From the NCBI GenBank assembly GCA_027533455.1, contig JAPZUC010000001.1:248001-312000 (forward strand): a stretch of 64,000 bases of DNA, given 5' to 3'. Positions within the stretch are counted from its first letter, which is position 1; each line of letters starts with the position of its first letter. The notes below the pieces were generated by a model. It did not search any database. It was given only the letters and a program-made list of their open reading frames with translations, and was not told the DNA's origin. The position numbers and the translations under genes are program-made. Positions 24,537-36,000 of the stretch are shown one piece after another. Source of the DNA: Porphyrobacter sp. (GTDB lineage: Bacteria > Pseudomonadota > Alphaproteobacteria > Sphingomonadales > Sphingomonadaceae).

Positions 24537-25841
24537 CTACTCAACTTCACCCAATCGGCTGACCAGCAGCTTGTCGATCCGGCGGCCATCCATGTCGACC
24601 ACCTCGAAGCGCCAGCCCTGATCGTTGAAGTGCTCGCCCTCATGCGGCAGCTTCTTCATCACCGACAGCACATAACCCGCCGCCGTGCCGAATTCGCGGT
24701 CCTCGCCATATTCGAGTCCCAGCCGGTCGGACAGGGCATCGGCTGACAGCGAGCCCGAGACCAGCAGCGAGCCATCCTCGCGCTCCACCACCGAAGGCAG
24801 GTCGCCGTCATCGCTGTCGCTGGCGAAATTGCCGACGATCGCGGTGAGCAGATCGACCGGGGTCACGATCCCTTCGAAGTGGCCGTATTCGTCATGCACC
24901 ACCGCCATCGCCACTTCAGCCGATTGCAGCACCCGCAGCGCGTCCATCGCGTCGAGCTGGTCGGGCACAACCTCGACCTTGCGCATCATGTCGCGGATCG
25001 CGACCGGCGTGCCGGCGACCAGCGCGGCCAGCACATCGCGCACCTTGACCACGCCAAGGATCGTGTCGGGCGAGCCTTCAGCCACGGGCAGCAGAGAGTG
25101 GCTGCTTTCCTCGATCGTCCGGCGAATGTCCTCGGGCCCGGCATCGGCCCCGATCCAGTCAACTTCGGTGCGTGGGGTCATCATTTCGCGCACCGGGCGC
25201 TCGGCAAGGCGGACCACACCGGTCAGGAGCTGGCGCTGCTCGTCCTCGATCACGCCCGAACGGGTCGCTTCGGCGAAGATCATCTGCAATTCTTCAGCGG
25301 TGACCGTGGCATCGTCCTTGTTGCTGAGGCCGAACAGGCGGATCACCGCAGCCGAACTTGAATCGAGCAGCCACACCAGAGGCGCGGCCGCCTTGGCGAT
25401 GAAGGCCATCGGCCGTGCCATCACCAGCGACACCGGCACCGCGGCCCGCAAGGCGAGCTGCTTGGGCACCAGTTCCCCGACGATCAGGCTGATATAGGTG
25501 GTAAAGGCGATCACCACCGCAAAGCCGACTTCCGGTGCATATTCACCCGGCACGCCCAGCGCTTCCAGCCGCTCGCCCACCGGCCCGCCAAGGCTCGCAC
25601 CCGAATAGGCACCGGCGATGATGCCGATCAGCGTGATGCCGATCTGTACGGTCGAGAGAAACTTGCCCGGATTGGCGGCCAGCTGGATCGCGAGCCGCGC
25701 CGCCGTGGATCCGGCTTCCGCCTTCGCCTCCAGCGCACTCGATTTGGCCGAGACGATGGCGAGTTCGGACATGGCGAACACGCCGTTGATCACGACGAGA
25801 ACCACGATGATCGCAAGGTCTGTCCAGGGAAAGGGGGTCAC
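24537..25841 (-). CDS. CNNM/CorC-family membrane protein (DUF21 and CBS domains)
   Basis: This 434-residue protein has an N-terminal DUF21 transmembrane domain (about 1-200, four membrane segments, GELVPKQLAL), two CBS domains (about 215-335, MMTPRTEV and DEYGHFEGIVTPVDLLTAIVG) and a C-terminal CorC/HlyC domain. Relatives are implicated in magnesium and cobalt efflux, although older annotation calls them hemolysins. It stands alone and diverges from the OmpA-family gene. Confidence 0.93.
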   Translation of the reverse strand: MTPFPWTDLAIIVVLVVINGVFAMSELAIVSAKSSALEAKAEAGSTAARLAIQLAANPGKFLSTVQIGITLIGIIAGAYSGASLGGPVGERLEALGVPGEYAPEVGFAVVIAFTTYISLIVGELVPKQLALRAAVPVSLVMARPMAFIAKAAAPLVWLLDSSSAAVIRLFGLSNKDDATVTAEELQMIFAEATRSGVIEDEQRQLLTGVVRLAERPVREMMTPRTEVDWIGADAGPEDIRRTIEESSHSLLPVAEGSPDTILGVVKVRDVLAALVAGTPVAIRDMMRKVEVVPDQLDAMDALRVLQSAEVAMAVVHDEYGHFEGIVTPVDLLTAIVGNFASDSDDGDLPSVVEREDGSLLVSGSLSADALSDRLGLEYGEDREFGTAAGYVLSVMKKLPHEGEHFNDQGWRFEVVDMDGRRIDKLLVSRLGEVE

Positions 25842-26043
25842 GCCTTTTGCGCTAGCACAATCCGGACAGCTTGCCAGCCATGCAACAGCGGGTTGCGACG
25901 AAGGCTGAACACAGCTCGGCTTCTTTGTTCAACATGGGTCAAGGATGCGGGGGCCAAGAGCACCTAGTCCCACTGGTATGACCCCTTGCTGCCACAACGG
26001 CGGCATGGCAGCGTCATCAAGACAAAAGAGGGAGGCAAAGATC

Positions 26044-26742
26044 ATGAGCATTTCGCGCATTCTTAAGACCGGTACTGCGGCCATCGCCCTGCTGGCAACC
26101 ACCACCGCGTGCGTCACAGACCCCAACACGGGTGAGAAGAAAATCTCGCGCACCGCGATCGGCACGGGCCTCGGCGGTACGCTCGGCTACCTTCTGGGCG
26201 GCGCGATCGGCGGCAACACCGGACGCATCATCGGTGCCGGCATCGGCGGTTCGGCCGGAGCGGTGCTCGGCAAGCAGTATGACGACCAGATCAAGGAACT
26301 GAAGGAACAGACCGCCGGCAGCGGCGTCGACGTCGAGGAAGTGGGCGATCAGGACGCGATCCTCGTGCGTCTGCCCGATGGCGTGACCTTCGCGACCGGC
26401 TCGGCCTCGATCAATCCCGGCTTCTCCGATACGCTCAACAATGTCGCCGAGAGCCTGATCAAGTACCCGAACAGCCTGATCGACGTTTACGGCTTCACCG
26501 ACACGACCGGCGCTCCGGCCACCAACCAGCGCCTGTCCGAACAGCGTGCGCAGGCGGTTGCGGATTATCTCGCAGCGCGCGGCGTGGCGCGGGCGCGTCT
26601 GGCAACCAAGGGCTTCGGCGAGCAGTACGATTACCTGCGCGTTAAGACCGGCGACAACATCAACGAGCCGCTCAACCGCCGGGTCGAGATCAAAATCATC
26701 CCGGTCAGCCAGCAGGACGTGCAGGCTGCGCGGGGGAATTGA
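26044..26742 (+). CDS. OmpA-family outer-membrane lipoprotein with glycine zipper
   Basis: This 232-residue protein has a lipoprotein signal (LATTTAC, Cys22), a glycine-zipper segment (about 38-78, GTGLGGTLGYLLGGAIGG) and a C-terminal OmpA peptidoglycan-binding domain (about 110-225, FATGSASINPGF, GFTDTTG, NQRLSEQRAQAVADYL, NRRVEIKI). It probably ties the outer membrane to peptidoglycan, like YiaD. GGAGG lies 8 nt before ATG 26044 and a strong terminator follows. Confidence 0.93.
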   Translation: MSISRILKTGTAAIALLATTTACVTDPNTGEKKISRTAIGTGLGGTLGYLLGGAIGGNTGRIIGAGIGGSAGAVLGKQYDDQIKELKEQTAGSGVDVEEVGDQDAILVRLPDGVTFATGSASINPGFSDTLNNVAESLIKYPNSLIDVYGFTDTTGAPATNQRLSEQRAQAVADYLAARGVARARLATKGFGEQYDYLRVKTGDNINEPLNRRVEIKIIPVSQQDVQAARGN

Positions 26743-26762
26743 TCCTTCCGACTTCAATCAAG

Positions 26763-26791
26763 ACGGGCTGCCCTGCGAGGTGGCCCGTTTT
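26763..26791 (+). terminator. intrinsic terminator of the OmpA-family gene
   Basis: A 10-bp stem with two G-T pairs and a 6-nt loop is followed by TTTT. It starts 21 nt after the stop codon and sits between convergent genes. Confidence 0.75.
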
Positions 26792-26796
26792 GCGTT

Positions 26797-27573
26797 TCAG
26801 CGCAGTACCTTGGCCCGTTCGGCCAGCCGCTCGACCGCGGTGGCGTGGATTGCGGGGGAGCATACCAGCAAGCCGAAATCGCGCGGGTCATGCTTGTTAT
26901 AGGCGAGTGGATGGCCGAAAGCGTCGGAAACCTCCGCCCCCGCCTCGCGCGCGATCAGGGTGGCGGCGGCGATGTCCCATTCGTATCCCCACCGCAGCGT
27001 CGCGACGAGATCGGCCTGATCGGCGGCAACCATCGCGATCCTGAGGGCAATCGAATTGGGCTGGTGAACAGCGACAAGATCGCTGTCATCCTTGGGCAAG
27101 GCGATAGTCGGGACCCGCGCCCCAGCGAATTGGGTGCGCGTGCTGGCCCGGAGCGGAGCACCATTAAGCGTGGCGCCCTGCCCGGCGACCGCAAGCCACT
27201 CCTCGTCCCGCGCCGGAGCCGCCAGCATCCCGATCAGCGGCCGGCCTGAACTCACCAGCGCCACCGACACCGCCCATCCGGGCCGCCCGGCCACAAAATC
27301 GCGGGTGCCGTCGATCGGATCGACCAGCCAGATGAGGCCGCTCTGCGTGCGCACCTTGTCGTCGGCGGTTTCTTCGGAAAGCCATGCGGCCGACGGCAGG
27401 AGACGGTGCAACTCCCGCTTGAGGAAGCGGTCGACCTCGAGATCGGCCTCGCTCACCGGGTTGCCCGGCGTCTTGTCCCAGCTGTCGAGCGCGTGCCCTA
27501 CCCCCGGCCAACGGGAATGTGCGATCCTGCCCGCCTCGCGGACGATGGCCAGAAGGTGCGACCTGTCAATCAT
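26797..27573 (-). CDS. inositol-monophosphatase-family phosphatase, CysQ-like
   Basis: This 258-residue metal-dependent phosphatase shows SEETADD, DPIDGTRDF (lithium-sensitive phosphatase motif with metal ligands) and WDIAAATLIAREAGAEVSD. Its length and the DGTRDF variant fit the 3'(2'),5'-bisphosphate nucleotidase (CysQ) branch better than true inositol phosphatases, but the substrate is not certain. I chose ATG 27573 because the family N-terminus starts there. No operon partner is evident. Confidence 0.88.
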   Translation of the reverse strand: MIDRSHLLAIVREAGRIAHSRWPGVGHALDSWDKTPGNPVSEADLEVDRFLKRELHRLLPSAAWLSEETADDKVRTQSGLIWLVDPIDGTRDFVAGRPGWAVSVALVSSGRPLIGMLAAPARDEEWLAVAGQGATLNGAPLRASTRTQFAGARVPTIALPKDDSDLVAVHQPNSIALRIAMVAADQADLVATLRWGYEWDIAAATLIAREAGAEVSDAFGHPLAYNKHDPRDFGLLVCSPAIHATAVERLAERAKVLR

Positions 27574-27687
27574 GAGAGGCTGCCGTGTTGGCCTTGCCGC
27601 AGGCACTTTTCAAGTGGGACGATCCGTGCTTAGGCCACCGGCGAGACGACCTCTCCCCAGGATATGTATTTAAGGGATCGATACGCA

Positions 27688-28887
<1,200 letters not shown>

Positions 28888-28903
28888 CGCGCGCAGATAC
28901 ATC

Positions 28904-28938
28904 CCGGGCGGGGTGATTTGCGTATCATTCCCGCCCGG
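28904..28938. terminator. hairpin downstream of sucC
   Basis: A 9-bp GC-rich stem (CCGGGCGGG / CCCGCCCGG) extended by TGAT/ATCA through one bulge closes a 6-nt loop. No T-run follows, so termination may be incomplete. Confidence 0.45.
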
Positions 28939-28958
28939 CCACATCGCGGCCCGCCTCG

Positions 28959-28981
28959 CTTGACGTTTACGTAAACGCAAG
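28959..28981. promoter_or_regulatory. palindromic operator candidate upstream of etfBA
   Basis: CGTTTACGTAAACG is a perfect 14-bp palindrome (28964-28977), extended on both sides by CTTG/CAAG with one extra base on the left. It lies 70-90 bp before etfB. Regulators of fatty-acid and branched-chain degradation that control etf genes in proteobacteria bind TTACGTAAA-like palindromes, so a site of that kind is inferred. Confidence 0.5.
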
Positions 28982-29049
28982 TTAGGCGGGCGGCCAAGAT
29001 GCCCGGTAACCCCGGGCCAAGTGATTCTTTGAGAGGAAGGACAAGCCCC

Positions 29050-29799
29050 ATGAAGATCCTCGTCCCCGTCAAGCGGGTGATCGATTACAACGTCAAGCCG
29101 CGGGTCAAGGCCGATGGCACTGGCGTCGACCTCGCCAACGTCAAGATGAGCATGAACCCGTTCGACGAGATCGCGGTCGAGGAAGCCATCCGCCTCAAGG
29201 AAAAGGGCGCGGCGACTGAAATCGTGGCTGTCTCTGTTGGCCCGGCCAAGGCGCAGGAAACGCTCCGCACCGCGCTCGCGATGGGCGCCGACCGTGCGAT
29301 CCTGATTGAAACCGACGAAGAGGTCGAGCCGCTGGCGGTTGCTAAGATCCTCAAGGCGATTGCTGACGAAGAGCAGCCCGGCCTCGTCATCCTCGGCAAG
29401 CAGTCGATCTCGGATGATTCGAACCAGACCGGGCAGATGCTCGCAGCCCTGATGGGCCGTCCGCAGGGCACTTTCGCCAACACGGTCGAAGTGGATGGCG
29501 ACAGCGTCACCGTGAAGCGCGAAGTCGATGGCGGCCTTCAGACCGTCAAGCTCAGCCTGCCCGCGATCGTCACCACCGACCTTCGCCTGAACGAGCCGCG
29601 CTATGCCTCGCTGCCGAACATCATGAAGGCCAAGCAGAAGCCGCTCGCAAACAAGACCGCTGCCGATTACGGCGTCGACCTCACCCCTCGGCTCAAGACG
29701 CTGAAGGTTGAAGAACCCGCCGTGCGTCAGGCCGGCGTCAAGGTCGCCGACGTTGCCGAGCTGGTCGGCAAGCTCAAGACCCTCGGCATTGCCGACTAA
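29050..29799 (+). CDS. etfB: electron transfer flavoprotein, beta subunit
   Basis: This 249-residue AMP-binding subunit of ETF has [19 protein letters not shown] at the N-terminus and the [13 protein letters not shown] and [18 protein letters not shown] signatures. ETF accepts electrons from acyl-CoA dehydrogenases and passes them to ETF-ubiquinone oxidoreductase. GAGAGGAAGG precedes the start. EtfA follows after 24 bp. Confidence 0.97.
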   Translation: MKILVPVKRVIDYNVKPRVKADGTGVDLANVKMSMNPFDEIAVEEAIRLKEKGAATEIVAVSVGPAKAQETLRTALAMGADRAILIETDEEVEPLAVAKILKAIADEEQPGLVILGKQSISDDSNQTGQMLAALMGRPQGTFANTVEVDGDSVTVKREVDGGLQTVKLSLPAIVTTDLRLNEPRYASLPNIMKAKQKPLANKTAADYGVDLTPRLKTLKVEEPAVRQAGVKVADVAELVGKLKTLGIAD

Positions 29800-29823
29800 G
29801 ACTTCGGACAAGGAACCCCAGAG

Positions 29824-30753
29824 ATGAAGACTCTCGTTCTCGTCGAACATGACAACACCAAGGTGCAGGACGCCACGCTGGCTGTCGTCACCGCCGCATC
29901 GAAGCTGGGCGAAGTGCACCTGCTGGTCGCCGGCCACAATTGCGGTTCGGTTGCCGAAGCGGCTGCCAAGATCGCGGGCGTGGGCAAGGTTCACGTCGCC
30001 GACGACGCGGCTTACGCCAACGGCCTTGCCGAAAACGTCGCCCCGCTCGCCGCTGCGCTGATGGGCTATCACGACGCCTTCCTCGCCGCTGCCACCACGC
30101 AGGGCAAGAACGTCGCCCCGCGCGTCGCCGCGCACCTCGACGTGATGCAGGTTTCTGAAATCCTGTCGGTCGAAGGCCCCAAGACCTTCACCCGCCCGAT
30201 CTACGCCGGCAACGCCATCGCCACGGTCGAATCGACCGATGCCAAGCTGGTCATCACCGTTCGCGGCACCGCCTTCGAAAAGGCCGCGACCGAAGGCGGT
30301 TCGGGCACCATCGAAGCCGTTGGCGGCCCCGGTGAAGCGGGCATCTCCAGCTTCGTCAGCTCGGAAATTGCCAAGAGCGAGCGTCCGGAACTGACCAGCG
30401 CCAAGATCATCGTCTCGGGCGGCCGCGCGCTCAAGGACGCGGAAACCTTCGAAGCCGTGATTACCCCGCTCGCCGACAAGCTTGGCGCAGCGATCGGCGC
30501 GAGCCGCGCGGCGGTCGATGCGGGCTATGTCCCCAATGACTATCAGGTCGGCCAGACCGGCAAGATCGTCGCGCCGGAAGTCTACTTCGCCATCGGCATC
30601 TCGGGCGCAATCCAGCACCTTGCCGGGATGAAGGACTCCAAGGTCATCATCGCCATCAACAAGGACGAGGATGCCCCGATCTTCCAGGTCGCCGATATCG
30701 GACTTGTGGGCGACCTGTTCACGGCCGTACCGGAGCTGACCGGGGCGCTGTAA
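29824..30753 (+). CDS. etfA: electron transfer flavoprotein, alpha subunit
   Basis: This 309-residue FAD-binding subunit has the C-terminal FAD domain with [35 protein letters not shown] and [16 protein letters not shown]. It is co-transcribed with etfB and ends at a strong terminator. No acyl-CoA dehydrogenase gene is adjacent. Confidence 0.97.
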   Translation: MKTLVLVEHDNTKVQDATLAVVTAASKLGEVHLLVAGHNCGSVAEAAAKIAGVGKVHVADDAAYANGLAENVAPLAAALMGYHDAFLAAATTQGKNVAPRVAAHLDVMQVSEILSVEGPKTFTRPIYAGNAIATVESTDAKLVITVRGTAFEKAATEGGSGTIEAVGGPGEAGISSFVSSEIAKSERPELTSAKIIVSGGRALKDAETFEAVITPLADKLGAAIGASRAAVDAGYVPNDYQVGQTGKIVAPEVYFAIGISGAIQHLAGMKDSKVIIAINKDEDAPIFQVADIGLVGDLFTAVPELTGAL

Positions 30754-30785
30754 GGCACGCTTCGCTCAAAAACTTGAAAATGCAG

Positions 30786-30823
30786 AAAACCTCCGGCAGG
30801 CTACGCGCCTGGCGGAGGTTTTT
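30786..30823 (+). terminator. intrinsic terminator of etfBA
   Basis: A 13-bp stem with one mismatch and a 7-nt loop is followed by TTTTT. It begins 33 nt after the etfA stop. Confidence 0.88.
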
Positions 30824-30870
30824 CATGCGCACATCGTGCTTACGCTTACACTCGGTCGGGCATGCCCTAG

Positions 30871-31722
30871 CGAGCCGAACAGCCGCAAGCCGCAAGCGAA
30901 GGACAGAACGACGTTGTCCGCGTACAGCCGACCGGTCAGTGGAAACTCGACTACGGGGAGACCGATTGCCTGTTGCAACGGGGCTTCGAAAAGGATGGCC
31001 AGCGCTACCTCGTCACCATCAAACAGAACGCGCCGGGCCAAACTTTCGGCCTGACGTTGGCAGGCCCGGAATTGAAACGGCTGCAGGTTGTAAAAGGGCT
31101 GAGCCTCGAGCTTTCAGACCGCGGTCCAATTCCGATCAGGCAGAATGTTCTGTCGGGACAGACACCCGATTACGGAACGGCCTTCGTCATCAACGCGGTG
31201 ATGCTGGACGGGCCGCCCACTCCAGTGATTGATAGCATGCCGCAGCTGCGCGGCATCGGCATCGATCCCGTTCAAGCGGCCAGAGCGGACCGCATTGTGC
31301 TAACAAACGGGAAGGGCCAGAAAGGGGTATGGTTCGAGACCGGCTCGCCGTTGCCCGCGTTTGCTGCGCTCAATACTTGCACCGATGACCTGCTGGTACA
31401 ATGGGGACTCGACCCCCAGCAGCACCCATCCTACGTCCCCCCGGTCATGCGCAACGCAAAGTTGCTAACAAAATTGCTTCTTAAAAATTATCCGACTCGT
31501 GCGGTTGCATTCGGCGAAAGCGGCTTCTTCAGTTTCCGCGTGATCGTCGAGATTGATGGCACCGTCTCGAGCTGCCACATCGAAGCGCGTACTAAGGTCA
31601 ACTACCTTGATCCGCGCTGCGAGGAAGTGTTGCGGATTGCGAATTTTGACCCCGCCCGAGACGCGCAGGGCAATCCGATGCGGTCGTTCTACTCCACCAC
31701 CATCAACTACCTGATTCCGTAA
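30871..31722 (+). pseudogene. TonB-C-domain protein lacking a start and signal peptide (5'-truncated)
   Basis: A coding-like frame runs from just after an in-frame TAG (30868-30870) to 31722. The C-terminus (about the last 75 residues, FSFRVIVEIDGTVSSCHIEA ... STTINYLIP) resembles a TonB C-terminal domain, as in many sphingomonad secreted proteins. Sequence that reads as mature protein ([20 protein letters not shown]) lies upstream of the first possible start, TTG 30973, and none of the three upstream frames has a signal peptide. The etfA terminator ends at 30823, leaving no room for one. A 5' deletion or frameshift is likely. If expressed, a 249-residue cytoplasmic product could start at TTG 30973. 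Confidence 0.6.
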
Positions 31723-31730
31723 GGGCGCTC

Positions 31731-33023
31731 TCACATCACCGTCGTGATGAAATGCAGCGTCATCCCCACCAGCCCGCCGACCAGCGTACCGTTGATGCGG
31801 ATGAACTGGAGGTCGCGGCCTACGGCGCCCTCGACGCGGTCGGTGATGGTACGGGCGTCCCAGCGCTTCACGGTCTCTGACACCAGCCGGACAATCTGGT
31901 CGCCGTAACGGGTGGCAACGCCCACCATCGTGCGGCGGGCGAAGCGGTTGATCTGGTGTTGCAGCCGCGCGTCCTGCTGCAAGGCCTGACCGAGTTCCGC
32001 GAGCATATTGCGCATTTCCTCGCCCATCCCGCTTTCGGGATCGCGGGCGCGGCTGATCAGCGAGCGGCGGATGCGCTCCCACACGCCGGTCCACCACACC
32101 GCGACGGCGGGGTTGGCGATCAGGTCGCGCTTCATCTCCTCCACCTTGGCGCGGGTCTCGGGATCGTGCTGCAAGTCCTGGCCGAGCTTCGCCAGCCCTT
32201 CCTCGATCTTGCCGCGCAAGGGGTGGTCAGGGTTCACCAGCACCTCGGCGAGCAGCTTGTAGAGCCCGTCGAGCACGCTGGAGGAGATGGTCTTGTCGAT
32301 CCCCGCCCAGCGCAGCACCCCGGCGACACGCTGGTGTATGATGTCGCGGATGGTTTCCTCGTTGTCCTCCAGCGTCAGACCCGCCCAGCGCACGAAGCCA
32401 TCGATCAGCGGCTGGTGGCGCTTGTCGGCCATCGTCGTCTCGATCATCCGGCCCGCGAGCGGGGCGATGTCGAGCTTCGAAAGCTGGCCCGCCAGTCCCG
32501 AGCGTACCTGACTGCCAAGCCGGTCGGGGTCGAGCGATTCGAGCACCTCGGCCAGCAGTTCCGCTGCGCCTGACGTGATGCGCGAGAGTTCGTCCACGTC
32601 CCCGCGCTCGGGTGAGGCGGCGAGAAACTCGCCCGCTGCCTTGGCGATGTTCATGGCCGCCATGCGCCGGGCGACGACTGCGGGTGTGAGGAAATTCTCG
32701 CGCAGGAACTGCGCCATCGTATCGGCGATGCGGTCCTTGTTTTCGGGGATGATCGCGGTGTGCGGGATCGGCAGGCCGAGCGGATGGCGGAACAGCGCGG
32801 TCACTGCGAACCAGTCGGCAAGGCCGCCGACCATCGCCGCTTCGGCAAAGGCGTTGAGATAGCCCCATGCCGGATGGCCGGTCACCGCCAGGCCATGGGT
32901 CGCGACGAAGATCACCGCCATCGCCGCCAGCATACCCGTCGCCGTCCAGCGCATCCGCCTGGCGCGGTCGACCGTCAGCGGTTGGCCGCCGAACGTCAGG
33001 GGCCTGAGAGAGCGCGTCGCCAT
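31731..33023 (-). CDS. DUF445 family membrane protein
   Basis: This 430-residue protein matches the DUF445 family (YjiN in E. coli). It has a membrane segment near the N-terminus (TGMLAAMAVIFVATHGL), the AAMVGGLADWFAVTALFRHPLGLPIPHTAIIP signature split over residues about 60-90, a long helical middle, and a C-terminal hydrophobic segment (LVGGLVGMTLHFITTVM). Function is unknown. I chose ATG 33023, with AGGG at workable spacing; an in-frame GTG 9 nt upstream is possible. Confidence 0.85.
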   Translation of the reverse strand: MATRSLRPLTFGGQPLTVDRARRMRWTATGMLAAMAVIFVATHGLAVTGHPAWGYLNAFAEAAMVGGLADWFAVTALFRHPLGLPIPHTAIIPENKDRIADTMAQFLRENFLTPAVVARRMAAMNIAKAAGEFLAASPERGDVDELSRITSGAAELLAEVLESLDPDRLGSQVRSGLAGQLSKLDIAPLAGRMIETTMADKRHQPLIDGFVRWAGLTLEDNEETIRDIIHQRVAGVLRWAGIDKTISSSVLDGLYKLLAEVLVNPDHPLRGKIEEGLAKLGQDLQHDPETRAKVEEMKRDLIANPAVAVWWTGVWERIRRSLISRARDPESGMGEEMRNMLAELGQALQQDARLQHQINRFARRTMVGVATRYGDQIVRLVSETVKRWDARTITDRVEGAVGRDLQFIRINGTLVGGLVGMTLHFITTVM

Positions 33024-33088
33024 GTCGGGCACCCTAGCAAGGTGAGGGCATGCCAGTCACGCTATAACCGAACACACCCTAAGCGGCC

Positions 33089-36000
33089 TCACTCGGCAGG
33101 TTCGCTGCCCGGCAAGGGACGCTGGCCGAGACCGGGGAAGGGCCGTTCAGGCTGTGCTTCGCCATGCGGCCGCGTGTCGTCTCCCGGCTTGTAGGTCAGC
33201 AAGCGGCCGCGCAGCCACGGCCCGACGCGCTTCTCGACACCATCGGCAAAGCTGAAACCAGCCGGCACGATCAGCAGGGTCAGCAGGGTCGACAGGATCA
33301 GCCCCCCGATCACCACGATGCCCATCGGCTGGCGCCACGCCCCGTCACCGGTCAGCGAAATCGCGACCGGCACCATCCCCGCCGTCATGGCGACGGTGGT
33401 CATCACGATCGGCTGCGCGCGCTTGTGGCCTGCGTCGATGATTGCATCGTTCTTGCCCACGCCCTTGTTCATCTCCTCGATGGCGAAGTCTATCAGCAGG
33501 ATCGAGTTTTTCGAGACGATGCCCAGCAGCAGCAGGATGCCGATATAGACGGGCATGGACTGCGGCTGGCCGAGCAGCCAGATCAGCAGGATGCCCCCCA
33601 GCGGCGCGAGCAGCAGCGAGGTCATGTTGACCAGCGGGCTCATCAACCGCTTGTAGAGCAGGACCAGCACCGCAAACACCAGCAGGAAGCCCGCGATGAT
33701 CGCGATGATCAGGTTGACCTTGAGTTCTGCCTGCCACTCCTCCTCGCCGACGACATCGCGGATCACGCCCACGGGCAGGTTCTGCAGCACCGGCAAGGCA
33801 TCGATCTGGGCCTGCGCCTCGCCCTTGAGCACGCCCGCTGCGAGGTCCGCGCCGACCAGAACGCGGCGGTTCTGGTTGTAACGCTGGATCGCGGTCGGGC
33901 CGGAGCCGAAGGTGATGTCCGCGACGCGGCTGAGCGGCACGGAACCTCCGCTGGCGAGCGGTACCGGCAGGTTTTCGATCGTGCGAAAATCGGTGCGCGC
34001 CTCGCTCGACAGGCGCACCACGATCGGGATCTGGCGATCCGAAAGCGAGAAGCGCGCCGCGTTCTGCTCGATCTCGCCCAGCGTCGCGATGCGGATCGTC
34101 TGGGAGAGGGCGGCGGTGGTGACGCCCAGCTCGGCCGCGATCTTGTCACGCGGGGTGATGATGATTTCCGGGCGGTTGAGGTCGGCGCTGATGCGCGGGG
34201 CGACCAGCGTCTTGAGACCCTTCATCTCCTCGACCAGCTTCAGGGCGGTCTCTTCCAGCTTCACGGGATCGGAACCGGCGAGCATCACTGTCATGTCGCG
34301 GCCCGAACCGAAGCCGCCGGACTGCGACTGGAAGCGCACGCGCGCATCGGGGATCTTGGCCAGAACCGGCGCCAGTTCACGCTCGAACTCGACCGAGGAG
34401 CGCTGGCGATCCTCGCGCAGCTTGACGAAGACCGACGACGTGTCCCCCAGCCGGATGCGCTCGAGCAGGCGCTCGACCTCGGGCTCCTGCCGCAGCCGGT
34501 TGGCGACATTGTTGACGATCTGCTTGGTCTGGGCGAGCGTGGTGCCGGGCACCACCTCGATCTCGACGCGGCTGTTCTCGTCATCGATGGTCGGCTGGAA
34601 CTGGCCGGGGATCTGCCCGAACAGCAGGATCGTCACGAGGAACGAGAACCAGCCGATGCCGAGCATCCACACGCGGTGATCGTAGAAGCGCGCGGTCAGC
34701 CAGCGGGTGCCATCGGCAAAGCCTCCGGTCCCGCGGGTCGGCAGTTCGATCAGCTTGAACAGCCCCCAGCCGGCCAAGAGCGACAGCACCGACACGGTGA
34801 GCAGCTGGACCACTTCGAACAGCTTGGAGACGACGAAGTTGATCGTCGAGTTGGTGTCGCTGGATACGGCGGCGGCGATCTGTTTGGGCAAATCCAGCCC
34901 GGCAATCGCGTTGAAGCCGAGGAACATCGCAGCGCCCGTGGCGGCCAGCAGGGCCAGGACAACCACAAGCAGCGCCGGCACGTACAGATAACGGCGGCGC
35001 GGTCCCGTCAGCCCGGCGCGGCGCACGGCCATCTTGCCGGTATCGAGCGTCCACGCGAGCACGCGCATATAGGCGTCGATCGCGCGGCCTTCGCCATGCT
35101 CGGCAGCGCCGTGCGACTTGAGGAAATAGGCCGCCATCAACGGGGTGACCATGCGCGCGACGGCCAGCGACATCAGCACCGCGACCACCACGGTGATCCC
35201 GAAGTTCTGGAAGAACTGGCCCGACACGCCCGGCATCAGGCCCACGGGGAGGAAGACCGCGACGATGCAGAAGCTGGTCGCCACCACCGGCAGGCCGATC
35301 TCGTCCGCCGCGTCGATCGACGCCTGATAGGCGGTCTTGCCCATGCGCATGTGTCTGACGATATTCTCGATCTCCACGATCGCATCGTCGACCAGCACCC
35401 CCGCCACCAGCGCCAGCGCGAGCAGCGAGAGGAAGTTGAGGTTGAACCCGAGCAGGTCCATGAACCAGAAGGTCGGGATCGCTGACAGGGGGATCGCGAC
35501 CGCGCTGATGAAGGTCGCGCGCCAGTCGCGCAGGAACGCGAACACCACCAGCACCGCCAGCACCGCGCCTTCGACCAGTGCCGACATCGAGGAGTTGTAC
35601 TGGCCACGGGTATAAGTCGTGCTGGTCGAGAACTTGATGAACTTGACGCCGGGATTCTCGGCCTCGATCTTGTCCATCTCCTCCAGCGCGGCGTCATAAA
35701 CCGTCAGGTCCGATGCCCCCCGCGCCCGGTTCATGAGGAAGTTGACGACTTCCTTGCCCTTCACCTCGGAGATCGAGGTGCGTTCCGAATAGCCGTCGCG
35801 CACCTGGGCGATGTCGGCGAGGCGCACGGTGCGGCCGCCACCGAGCTGGATCTGGGTCTGCGACAGCTGGTAGGCGGTGTCCGAGTTGCCCAGCACCCGC
35901 AGCGACTGGCGGGTGCCGCCGACCTCGGCAAGACCGCCGGCCGCATCGAGGTTGCTCTGCCGCAGCACGGCGTTGATCTGCGACGCCGTAACGCCGAACG

